Made by a program: the position numbers and the translations under genes. DNA of 52,201 bases from Clostridia bacterium (lineage in GTDB: Bacteria; Bacillota_A; Clostridia; TANB77; CAG-508): positions 1 through 52,201 of the forward strand of contig JAFVGB010000019.1 in NCBI GenBank assembly GCA_017475185.1. The letters are read 5' to 3'. The notes beneath the pieces were generated by a model that worked only from the letters and a program-made list of their open reading frames with translations, was not told where the DNA came from and did not search any database. Of the stretch, positions 33,186-41,907 are shown one piece after another. Each line of letters starts with the position of its first letter. The stretch's first letter is position 1.

Positions 33186-33260
33186 CTAATCTTTGATTCC
33201 AAAAATTAATTTAACAATTCCTCTTAAGCATTTAGGAACTTTTTTTACAACAATAGTCAT
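33186..33260 (-). CDS. spoVM: SpoVM-like spore coat/cortex peptide
   Basis: A 24-residue amphipathic peptide, MTIVVKKVPKCLRGIVKLIF then GIKD. SpoVM of Bacillus (26 residues, with the KLPKFLGGIVR core) binds the convex forespore membrane and directs coat assembly through SpoIVA. The Lys-x-Pro-Lys-x-Leu-x-Gly-Ile-Val-(Lys/Arg) pattern matches. The gene lies next to rpmB, the usual Firmicutes location, but on the opposite strand. SD AAAGGAG is 11 nt upstream, slightly far. Confidence 0.82.
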   Translation of the reverse strand: MTIVVKKVPKCLRGIVKLIFGIKD

Positions 33261-33294
33261 ATGCTAACACACTCCTTTATCTTAATAACTTATT

Positions 33295-33444
33295 CTAACA
33301 AGCTAACCATACAAGCCCAACTATACATACAGCAATACCTATGGCAAAAAGCCATCCAGTTAATGGAAGTAATAATACTAGCAAGATTCCTAAACCAAGA
33401 CCAATTAAACATACTCCCAAAGTTTTCTTAAATAAACCAAACAT
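33295..33444 (-). CDS. Small hydrophobic membrane protein, 49 residues
   Basis: The ATG at 33444 follows GGGAGGTAATATATT. The protein has a short basic start (MFGLFKKTLG) and two hydrophobic segments around a Pro-Leu-Thr-Gly-Trp turn (CLIGLGLGILLVLLLPLTGW and LFAIGIAVCIVGLVWLAC). It lies 34 nt upstream of spoVM on the same strand and is probably co-transcribed with it. Family not recognised. Confidence 0.65.
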   Translation of the reverse strand: MFGLFKKTLGVCLIGLGLGILLVLLLPLTGWLFAIGIAVCIVGLVWLAC

Positions 33445-33530
33445 AATATATTACCTCCCTGTTTATATATAATATTAAAAGTAAAAATAAATGTTACATA
33501 AAAAATGAAAAATAAAATTATAAAAAACAA

Positions 33531-33559
33531 TTGAACTTAATTTATAAGTATGTTATCAT
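33531..33559 (+). promoter_or_regulatory. Promoter for 33620-36443
   Basis: -35 TTGAAC (33531-33536), 17-base spacer, -10 TATCAT (33554-33559). Confidence 0.45.
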
Positions 33560-33619
33560 CTTGTTAGAAGACTAAAGAAAAGCGTTCTAAATGTATATTT
33601 AGAAGAAAGGATGATTATT

Positions 33620-34675
33620 ATGGCGTTGGATAATAAATTATTAGAAGTTCTAGAAAATGTGAAAGAAAACATAAATAAATTTGCAGAAAGTGCTGACATT
33701 AATGATTCGGATAAAAGAAAAGAATTTGCTGAAAAATTTGGTATTGAACAAGAAACAGTTAATGATATTAAATATGGATTAGAGCATAAAAAGTCAGCTG
33801 AAGAAGCTGTTGAAAGAATTCACAAAAATTATGAGAAAATTGGTGAACCAGTAACAGATTGGAACAATGATTTTTCAAAAGTAGAAATTGCAAGAGAAGA
33901 AGCAAATGGAAACTATAATTATTATATTAATAGAGCAAAATATGAAGCTTTTGTTTCAACTTTAACACCAGAACAAATGACTCCGGAAGTAATTGAATTT
34001 CTGAAAGAAAAAAAATTATCTGAAAAAATTTATCAAAAAGCTATAGGCAAATATGTATCATCAATTACACCAGAACAAATGGTAAAAGACAAAGATGGAA
34101 TATGTAAATATTTACGCGATAATAATTATGAAGGTGGACAAAATCCAGTAATTGACATGATATATCAAATGGATAATAAATCTATTGAGCAAGAAGAAAA
34201 GATAAATGTATTAGACAATAAGATAAAAGAACAAAGCAAAACAATTGTTAATCAGGAAATAGCAAATCAAGCTTTAAGAAAAATAAATAATCATTATAAA
34301 GATATTATGCCAACATTAAAGTCAAAGATAGAAGAAATTTTGAATAAAATGCAAAAAACAGCTAAAAAAACATCTAGATTATGTGCTCAAATGCAAACAC
34401 AAGAAAGAGAAAGCTTTGGTAGAAGAGCATTAAGAAAAATTAAAGGATTTTTTAAAAAAGAACCTCTTATGCTACCATCTGAAAGCTTAACAGAGATTCA
34501 AAATGAATTGGGAACTATTGGAAAAGATGTTGTTGGATTACAAAGCAATACAATTATACCTAAAGACGAGAATGAGTTAGCAAATGAAATAAGAGAGCAA
34601 GCCAGAATAAAACAACAGAGAAATAATGAAAGAAGAGAAGAAATAAGCAAAGATGAAAATCATGAGAATAGATAA
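33620..34675 (+). CDS. Hypothetical coiled-coil protein
   Basis: A 351-residue soluble, highly charged protein of unknown family. A short repeat Thr-Pro-Glu-Gln-Met occurs twice (STLTPEQMTPE and SSITPEQMVKD, near residues 117 and 152). A coiled coil runs from about 190 to 260 (EQEEKINVLDNKIKEQSKTI...), then a basic segment (RRALRKIKGFFKKEP) that might bind a membrane, and a charged tail. The ATG at 33620 follows AGAAAGGATGATTATT; the ATG at 33611 lies too close to the SD. 28 nt before the GH18 gene. Confidence 0.72.
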   Translation: MALDNKLLEVLENVKENINKFAESADINDSDKRKEFAEKFGIEQETVNDIKYGLEHKKSAEEAVERIHKNYEKIGEPVTDWNNDFSKVEIAREEANGNYNYYINRAKYEAFVSTLTPEQMTPEVIEFLKEKKLSEKIYQKAIGKYVSSITPEQMVKDKDGICKYLRDNNYEGGQNPVIDMIYQMDNKSIEQEEKINVLDNKIKEQSKTIVNQEIANQALRKINNHYKDIMPTLKSKIEEILNKMQKTAKKTSRLCAQMQTQERESFGRRALRKIKGFFKKEPLMLPSESLTEIQNELGTIGKDVVGLQSNTIIPKDENELANEIREQARIKQQRNNERREEISKDENHENR

Positions 34676-34703
34676 ATAACAAGGATGTAGGGAGAAGTGT
34701 ATA

Positions 34704-36443
34704 ATGGAACCAGAAACTAAGCCAAAAAAAAGAATAGTGTTAAAAATATTTTTAGCAATCGTTTTTATAGTAATATTAGCATGTGGAGTGTTATTTACAA
34801 TAAAAGTTGCACCAAATTATATTAATCATGACATAACAGATAAAACTAATTTAGTACTTAATTATTCTAATGTTACAGGTAGAATGAAACAAGATTTAAT
34901 CATAGATGAAAATAATGTAGTATATCTTTCATTAAATGATATAAAAAATTACTATGATAACCATATATATTATGATGAACAATATAATCAAATTGTAACT
35001 TCATCACAAACTAAACTAGCAGTTTTAAAAATTGATGAAAAACAAATGACAGTTAATGGAAAAAATGTTCAAATTAAGAGTCCTGCTATAATAAAAAATA
35101 ATATTTATTATGTGCCTATTTCTGAAATGGAAGAAATTTATAATATAAAAATTACAAGAGCAGATAATAAAGTAATAATTGAATCATTAGATAGAAAATT
35201 GACAACAGCAACAACTAAAAAGAAGTCTGATGTAAAATATAAAGCAACTTTATTTTCAAGAACATTAGAAAAAATTGATGAAGGTGATAAAGTTGTTATA
35301 GCAGAAAGCGAAGCAAATTCTCTTCCAAAAGGCTGGGTGAGAGTACGTACAAAAAATGGAAATTTAGGCTACATGGAGTCAAGAAAATTAAATGAGTATG
35401 TTATAGAAAGAGAAGATGCAGTTTATGAAAAACAAATAGATGAAAAAATAAGTATAGCATGGGAATATTTTTCAGAATATGCAAAAGCACCAGATAATAC
35501 AGGAATTGTATATGATGGGGTAAATGTAGTTTCACCTTCTTTTTTTACATTAAAATTAGAAAATACTAATAAAGATAAACTAACTGTATTAGATGTTGTA
35601 TCACAAGCAAAAGTTGTTGAAAATGTTGCTGATGAAGGACAAAATTATATTAAATGGGCTCATAATAATGGATATAAAGTATGGGCAAAAGTTTCAAATG
35701 AAACATTAACAACAACAATTGATGAATTTTCATGTATAATTAATGATTATAAATTACGTGAAATGATAATTAAAGATATTATAACATATACAAAAAAATA
35801 TGACTTAGATGGGATAAATATAGATTTTGAATATATGTATCAAAAAGACAGTGATGCATTTTCAAAATTTATTATAGAACTTGCACCACAATTAAAAGAA
35901 ATGGGAATTGTTTTATCAGTTGATGTAACTGCACCAAATGGAGGAGAAAATTGGTCACTATGCTATGATAGAAATCTAATTGGAGAAGTTGCAGATTATA
36001 TTGTTTTTATGGGATATGATCAATATGGTACAAGTGTTATAGGTTCAACTTCAGGTTATAATTGGCTAAAAAATAACATAAATAATTTCTTAACATATGA
36101 AGAGGTACCATCAGAAAAATTAATATTAGGACTACCTTTTTATACAAAATTATGGCAAACGAAAGATGGAACAACAATAAAAGGAACTGCAATACCAATG
36201 AGTAATGTTAATAATTCAATTCCATCAAATGCAACAAAAGAATGGCTTGAAGATTTACAACAATATTATGTGCAATATGAGCAAGGCGGATATGTTTATA
36301 AAATGTGGATAGAAGATGAAGAATCATTTGCTAAAAAGATGAAACTAGTTAAAGATTATAATTTGGCAGGAGCTGCATATTGGCGAAAAGGTTTTGAATC
36401 TAAAAGCGTTTGGAAAATTATAAAAGAAAATTTAGATATGTAA
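34704..36443 (+). CDS. GH18 glycosidase, SleL/YaaH-like, membrane-anchored
   Basis: A 579-residue exported protein. It has a membrane anchor (residues 11-32), a copper-amine-oxidase-N-like domain (about 45-165, ending VIIESLDRK), an SH3b-like domain (about 175-230, GWVRVRTKNGNLGYME) and a GH18 barrel (about 245-579). The catalytic motif DGINIDFE (near residues 370-377) supplies the DxxDxDxE acid. Related proteins (YdhD/YaaH/SleL) hydrolyse cortex peptidoglycan as N-acetylglucosaminidases. LGLPFYTKLW and GAAYWRKGFES are family features. SD GTAGGGAGAAGTGTATA. Confidence 0.88.
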   Translation: MEPETKPKKRIVLKIFLAIVFIVILACGVLFTIKVAPNYINHDITDKTNLVLNYSNVTGRMKQDLIIDENNVVYLSLNDIKNYYDNHIYYDEQYNQIVTSSQTKLAVLKIDEKQMTVNGKNVQIKSPAIIKNNIYYVPISEMEEIYNIKITRADNKVIIESLDRKLTTATTKKKSDVKYKATLFSRTLEKIDEGDKVVIAESEANSLPKGWVRVRTKNGNLGYMESRKLNEYVIEREDAVYEKQIDEKISIAWEYFSEYAKAPDNTGIVYDGVNVVSPSFFTLKLENTNKDKLTVLDVVSQAKVVENVADEGQNYIKWAHNNGYKVWAKVSNETLTTTIDEFSCIINDYKLREMIIKDIITYTKKYDLDGINIDFEYMYQKDSDAFSKFIIELAPQLKEMGIVLSVDVTAPNGGENWSLCYDRNLIGEVADYIVFMGYDQYGTSVIGSTSGYNWLKNNINNFLTYEEVPSEKLILGLPFYTKLWQTKDGTTIKGTAIPMSNVNNSIPSNATKEWLEDLQQYYVQYEQGGYVYKMWIEDEESFAKKMKLVKDYNLAGAAYWRKGFESKSVWKIIKENLDM

Positions 36444-36482
36444 TTTTAAATAAATTTTGTAAAGTAAAAATGTAATAATTTT

Positions 36483-36532
36483 AAAATCACTAACATAATA
36501 TAATTTATAAAAAATATTATGTTGGTGATTTT
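36483..36532 (+). terminator. Terminator-like hairpin ending at a start codon
   Basis: AAAATCACTAACATAATAT (36483-36501) pairs over 19 positions, with one G-U, with ATATTATGTTGGTGATTTT (36514-36532). The next base begins the ATG at 36533, and GGTG in the 3' arm is the only SD candidate. Confidence 0.65.
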
Positions 36533-37450
36533 ATGTTATATCCGAATAAAGATAGAATTGCATATATAAGGCAAGATAACAGAAGATATGAGGCAAAATT
36601 TGAACGATTTCCACAAAGGTATCTTAGAAAAATTTTATGTGGTATAAAGTTCGAAAATATAAATAATGGAATAATTATATTAATACCAAAATATGATAAA
36701 TATAATTGTTTAATTAGCAAAAAAATCACAAAAAAAATAACTAATATATGCCAACAAGAACAAATAAAATATATTGCTTTGGAAAACAAACTTGATTTTT
36801 TAAAAAAATTTATTACTGAAAAAAATATAATAGATGGAAAATTTATAATGAAATTACTGGTTGATAAAATATTAGAATATATATTAAACATTAAAAGTGA
36901 GAATATGAATTTAGAGAATATATATGTTTTTGTGAATACATATAATAAAATCAATATAAAAATAATAGAAAAGTTTGTGGCAAAATTTAAAACTGTGAAT
37001 ATTATTACAGAAAATTTGAAATATTATAAAAGACTTGAAAACAAGATGTACAAGGACGGAATTTTAATTACTGTATCAAATAATAAAAGAAAGAGTGCAA
37101 AAAATGCTAAATATATTGTAAATATAGATTTTGAAAGCAATGCTTTTAATGAATTTTGTATAAATCAAAAAGCAATTATAATTAATTTAACAAAAGAAAA
37201 GATAATATTTAAAAAAAGTTATAATGGTATTATTGTAAATGATTTTAATTTGAAAATGAATACAGATAATGAATGCTTTTACAAAGAATTTTATGGAAAT
37301 ATAGATAACAAAATTCTGTTAGAAAGTTGGATAATAAATAGGGAAAATTTTTTCGAAAAATTAGATGAAAAAAATGAAGAATATAGTAGTGAAATATGCG
37401 ATTTATTAGGTATAAGAGGTAAATTACAAAAATGTGAATTTTTAGTGTAA
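36533..37450 (+). CDS. Hypothetical protein
   Basis: A 305-residue Lys/Ile/Asn-rich protein with no signal or catalytic motif that I recognise. The second half has Rossmann-like strand-helix alternation (NIYVFVNTYNKINIKIIEKF, FKTVNIITEN, DGILITVSNN, YIVNIDFES). Conserved features may be the N-terminal Tyr-Pro...Asp-Arg and Phe-Pro-Gln-Arg-Tyr. It precedes greA but has its own unusual hairpin start region. Function unknown. Confidence 0.65.
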   Translation: MLYPNKDRIAYIRQDNRRYEAKFERFPQRYLRKILCGIKFENINNGIIILIPKYDKYNCLISKKITKKITNICQQEQIKYIALENKLDFLKKFITEKNIIDGKFIMKLLVDKILEYILNIKSENMNLENIYVFVNTYNKINIKIIEKFVAKFKTVNIITENLKYYKRLENKMYKDGILITVSNNKRKSAKNAKYIVNIDFESNAFNEFCINQKAIIINLTKEKIIFKKSYNGIIVNDFNLKMNTDNECFYKEFYGNIDNKILLESWIINRENFFEKLDEKNEEYSSEICDLLGIRGKLQKCEFLV

Positions 37451-37454
37451 AGTA

Positions 37455-37483
37455 TTGACAAAACAGCAAAACTGATTTAATAT
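37455..37483 (+). promoter_or_regulatory. Promoter for greA
   Basis: -35 TTGACA (37455-37460), 17-base spacer, -10 TAATAT (37478-37483). Confidence 0.65.
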
Positions 37484-37527
37484 ATTTAAGACACTAAAAC
37501 AACAAATTACATAAAGGAGGGAGAAGA

Positions 37528-38004
37528 ATGGAGGAAAAAGAAGTAATATTAACACAAGAAGGATTTGAAAACTTAGAAAAAGAATTAGAATTTTTAAAAA
37601 CAGAAAAAAGAGCTGAAATAGCAGAAAGAATAAAAGTAGCTTTAGGTTTTGGTGATTTATCAGAAAATTCAGAATACGATGAAGCCAAAAGTGCACAAGC
37701 CGCTAATGAAGATAAAATAGCTGAATTAGAGAATAAAGTTAGATATGCAAAAATCATAGATGACTCAGAAATAGATACAAAAACTGTTCAAGTAGGAAAC
37801 ACTGTTAAACTATGGGACGAAGAATTTGATGAAGAAGTGGTTTATACAATAGTAGGTTCAACAGAAGCTGATTTATCACAAAATAGAATTTCAAATGAAT
37901 CACCAATAGGTCTTGCTTTATTAGGTTCAAAAAAGAATCAAATAGTTGAAGTTCAAGCTCCAGTAGGAGTAGCAAAGTATAAAATTTTATCAATAACAAA
38001 ATAA
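37528..38004 (+). CDS. greA: Transcription elongation factor GreA
   Basis: GreA stimulates cleavage of backtracked RNA by RNA polymerase. The N-terminal coiled coil carries the catalytic tip Asp43 and Glu46 in FGDLSENSEYDEAK; the C-terminal FKBP-like domain has ISNESPIGLALLG. 158 residues, normal. SD AAAGGAGGGAGAAGA. Confidence 0.97.
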   Translation: MEEKEVILTQEGFENLEKELEFLKTEKRAEIAERIKVALGFGDLSENSEYDEAKSAQAANEDKIAELENKVRYAKIIDDSEIDTKTVQVGNTVKLWDEEFDEEVVYTIVGSTEADLSQNRISNESPIGLALLGSKKNQIVEVQAPVGVAKYKILSITK

Positions 38005-38034
38005 AAGAAACGCATATATGCGTTTCTTTTTTAT
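38003..38034. terminator. Bidirectional terminator between greA and deoD
   Basis: AAAAGAAACGCATA and its complement TATGCGTTTCTTTT form a perfect 28-bp palindrome. greA and deoD converge on it. Confidence 0.85.
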
Positions 38035-38750
38035 ATCTTTAAAGCACTTTCTAATGCAAGAGTAATCATATCATTTAAAGATTTTTCTCTTTCATCTGCA
38101 GAAATTTTCTGATTTTTACAATGAGAGTCAACAACAGTAAGTAAGCAAGAAGCTTTTTTGTTCAAGTATTTTGCAGTATAGAATAAAGCAAATGATTCCA
38201 TTTCAGCAGCCGTAATATTAACATCTTTAGGCAATCTATTTAACAAAATATTAAGATTTTCAATATAATAATCAAAACATTCACTGCATAAAACATTTGT
38301 AGGTATGCATTTTATATTTTTTTCTGAAGCTGTTTCTTTTATTAAATTATTTAAAGAAGCATCTGCTTCAATAATGTGACAGTCTGCATTGTTTAATGCT
38401 TTAGCAAAGTTTCCTTCAGTATAACTTTTTTCTACTAAAATAGTATCAAAAATATTTAAAGTTTTATCATAAGCTCCGCAAGATCCAATTCGTATAATTG
38501 TATCAACATCATAAAATTTATATAATTCATAACAATAAATACCCATACTAGGCATTCCCATTCCTGATGAGAATACTGTTATTTCTTTACCTTTATATGT
38601 TCCTGTGTATGCAAGCATGTTTCTAACGGAATTTACTAATCTTGCATTTTCTAAAAAATTTTCAGCAATATATTTTGCTCTTAATGGATCTCCAGGACAT
38701 AGAACAATTTTAGCAATGTCATCTTTTTTTGAACTAATGTGTGGCGTCAT
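38031..38750 (-). CDS. deoD: Purine-nucleoside phosphorylase, DeoD type
   Basis: It cleaves purine nucleosides with phosphate to base and ribose-1-phosphate. VLCPGDPLRAKYIAE (residues 16-30) holds the phosphate-binding Gly-Asp and Arg, with IIRIGSCGAY near 88 and the ribose-binding AEMESFALFYTAK near 178. The usual catalytic Ser-Asp near residue 204 reads VVDSH here. 239 residues. SD GGAGGAATTATT. Single gene on the minus strand. Confidence 0.94.
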   Translation of the reverse strand: MTPHISSKKDDIAKIVLCPGDPLRAKYIAENFLENARLVNSVRNMLAYTGTYKGKEITVFSSGMGMPSMGIYCYELYKFYDVDTIIRIGSCGAYDKTLNIFDTILVEKSYTEGNFAKALNNADCHIIEADASLNNLIKETASEKNIKCIPTNVLCSECFDYYIENLNILLNRLPKDVNITAAEMESFALFYTAKYLNKKASCLLTVVDSHCKNQKISADEREKSLNDMITLALESALKI

Positions 38751-38842
38751 AATAATTCCTCCTTTGTTTATGATGTGATTGTATAGCTAGATTTGGTAAA
38801 TGTCAAATAAAATAGATTATAAAATAAAAGAATTCGTTAGAT

Positions 38843-38871
38843 TTGCAAAAAAAGACAATATGTGCTATAAT
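38843..38871 (+). promoter_or_regulatory. Promoter for the cupin gene
   Basis: -35 TTGCAA (38843-38848), 17-base spacer, -10 TATAAT (38866-38871). Confidence 0.65.
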
Positions 38872-38907
38872 GTTAAAATCATATTATAAAAGGAGGGTTT
38901 CTAAAAT

Positions 38908-39234
38908 ATGAAACCAGAAGAAAAGTCAAACGAAATACGGGATATTATCAATATGCTGTCTAGAGTGGATAAAATGACCACGATAGATGAAAGTCTTATT
39001 GAAGCTGGTGTTGTCTTAAAGTCTTTTATCTACGAAGATGAAGAATGTACTGTTTCCTTGCTAATGCTTTCTCCAGGAGCTCGAATCAAAGAACATAAAC
39101 ATGTTTTTGATTCTGAAACGTATTATATCTTTAAAGATAAGAAGCTTTGTCCGTGTGAGTGCGGAGAAACGCATAGTCTTGAAAATCCATATACTGACTG
39201 GATGCCAGTGCTTTCAGTTAAATACAAGACCTGA
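38908..39234 (+). CDS. Small cupin-like protein, orphan
   Basis: A 108-residue protein with one cupin core: VSLLMLSPGARIKEHKH then VFDSETYYIFKDKK, that is Gly-x5-His-x-His and a later Glu. A Cys cluster CPCECGETH (residues 85-93) near the end might bind metal. Ligand and reaction unknown. SD AAAGGAGGGTTTCTAAAAT. It has its own promoter and terminator and slightly higher G+C than its neighbours, like the orphans at 317, 17178 and 50008. Confidence 0.75.
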   Translation: MKPEEKSNEIRDIINMLSRVDKMTTIDESLIEAGVVLKSFIYEDEECTVSLLMLSPGARIKEHKHVFDSETYYIFKDKKLCPCECGETHSLENPYTDWMPVLSVKYKT

Positions 39235-39240
39235 TTTAAA

Positions 39241-39275
39241 AAAATCACTTGCAGAAATGCAGGTGATTTTTTATT
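39241..39275 (+). terminator. Terminator after the cupin gene
   Basis: AAAATCACTTGCA and TGCAGGTGATTTT around GAAA (one G-U), then TTATTTT. Confidence 0.85.
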
Positions 39276-39325
39276 TTATAATCAATATGTGTTTGTGAAA
39301 ATTACGTGAATTTTTACAAAATATA

Positions 39326-39354
39326 TTGACTTTTGAAACATATGGGTGTAAATT
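39326..39354 (+). promoter_or_regulatory. Promoter for groES-groEL
   Basis: -35 TTGACT (39326-39331), 17-base spacer, -10 TAAATT (39349-39354). The CIRCE-like operator overlaps the expected transcription start. Confidence 0.75.
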
Positions 39355-39355
39355 A

Positions 39356-39382
39356 TTAGCAGTCTAAGAAAAAGACTGCTAA
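39356..39382. promoter_or_regulatory. CIRCE-like operator (HrcA site)
   Basis: TTAGCAGTC-N9-GACTGCTAA, a perfect 9-9-9 inverted repeat. The consensus is TTAGCACTC-N9-GAGTGCTAA, so each arm differs by one symmetrical base. Position right after the -10 of the groESL promoter supports heat-shock repression by HrcA. Confidence 0.85.
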
Positions 39383-39431
39383 TAATTTTGTCATAAAATA
39401 ATTACAACAATCATATAATATAATGTTGTAA

Positions 39432-39743
<312 letters not shown>

Positions 39744-39755
39744 GGTAAAATTTTA

Positions 39756-39989
39756 ATCTGCTCTTTTAAAGTTATGTAACCATTACGGGATATATAACTT
39801 TAATGAGTTTCGCCCCAACTGCGAACTAAGAGTAAGAATCTTTCGTGCAAGATTAGGTGTGTTGATTTGGGTTTTGATGACTTTTGCACGAAATCTTCTA
39901 ACTCTTACTAGCTTGTCGGTCCCCACCTTGACTCCACTTCATTAAAGTTATATATCCCGTAATGGTTACATAACTTTAAAAGAGCAGAT
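39756..39989. repeat. Large nested palindrome between groES and groEL
   Basis: Perfect 50-bp inverted repeats at 39756-39805 and 39940-39989 (ends ATCTGCTCTTTTAAAG and its complement) enclose 134 nt. Inside is a second, imperfect inverted repeat: GAGTAAGAATC then TTTCGTGCAA near 39830-39850, against TTGCACGAAA at 39884-39893 and its continuation to about 39908. No ORF with a start and SD is seen inside. It is somewhat richer in G+C than its surroundings. Candidates are a MITE-like element or a structured RNA that cleaves or attenuates the groES-groEL transcript. Confidence 0.9.
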
Positions 39990-40002
39990 AAAAATTTCTT
40001 GA

Positions 40003-41661
<1,659 letters not shown>

Positions 41662-41703
41662 AAACATTATTAAAATAGTATTTGAAAAAAATACAAATAA
41701 CTC

Positions 41704-41733
41704 TTGACAAAAATATAAGGTATGTTGTATCAT
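41704..41733 (+). promoter_or_regulatory. Promoter downstream of groEL
   Basis: -35 TTGACA (41704-41709), 18-base spacer, -10 TATCAT (41728-41733). The predicted start near 41740 is followed at once by a terminator hairpin. Confidence 0.55.
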
Positions 41734-41744
41734 ACCACTATGAT

Positions 41745-41795
41745 AGATTTAAAAAAAACACCCTAAAAAGCGTTTTGTTTTAAATCTATTTTTTT
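41745..41795 (+). terminator. Strong terminator, possible attenuator or end of groESL
   Basis: AGATTTAAAAAAAAC (41745-41759) pairs with GTTTTGTTTTAAATCT (41772-41787) with a single bulged G, then ATTTTTTT. It can end groEL transcription, or define a transcript of only about 55 nt from the promoter at 41704-41733. Confidence 0.7.
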
Positions 41796-41821
41796 GTTTG
41801 CAAAAAGGGTGAATGTAAAAA

Positions 41822-41892
41822 TGAAATATTTTGAGACCGTCCCCATAATGTTTCAAAAATGAAACAAAAAAAGACCGTCCCCAAATGTTTCA
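41822..41892 (+). repeat. Two tandem GACCGTCCCC repeats
   Basis: Copy 1 (41822-41855): TGAAATATTTTGAGACCGTC, then CCCATAATGTTTCA. Copy 2 (41860-41892): TGAAACA, A-run, GACCGTCCCC, AAATGTTTCA. Both are in direct orientation, 4 nt apart, just upstream of the DUF1846 gene. Confidence 0.75.
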
Positions 41893-41907
41893 AATGTGGA
41901 GGTAGAA

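Noticed and set aside
39806..39939. Possible protein gene inside the groES-groEL palindrome
   Set aside because: No start codon with an SD and no frame of useful length; the inverted-repeat structure explains the sequence better.
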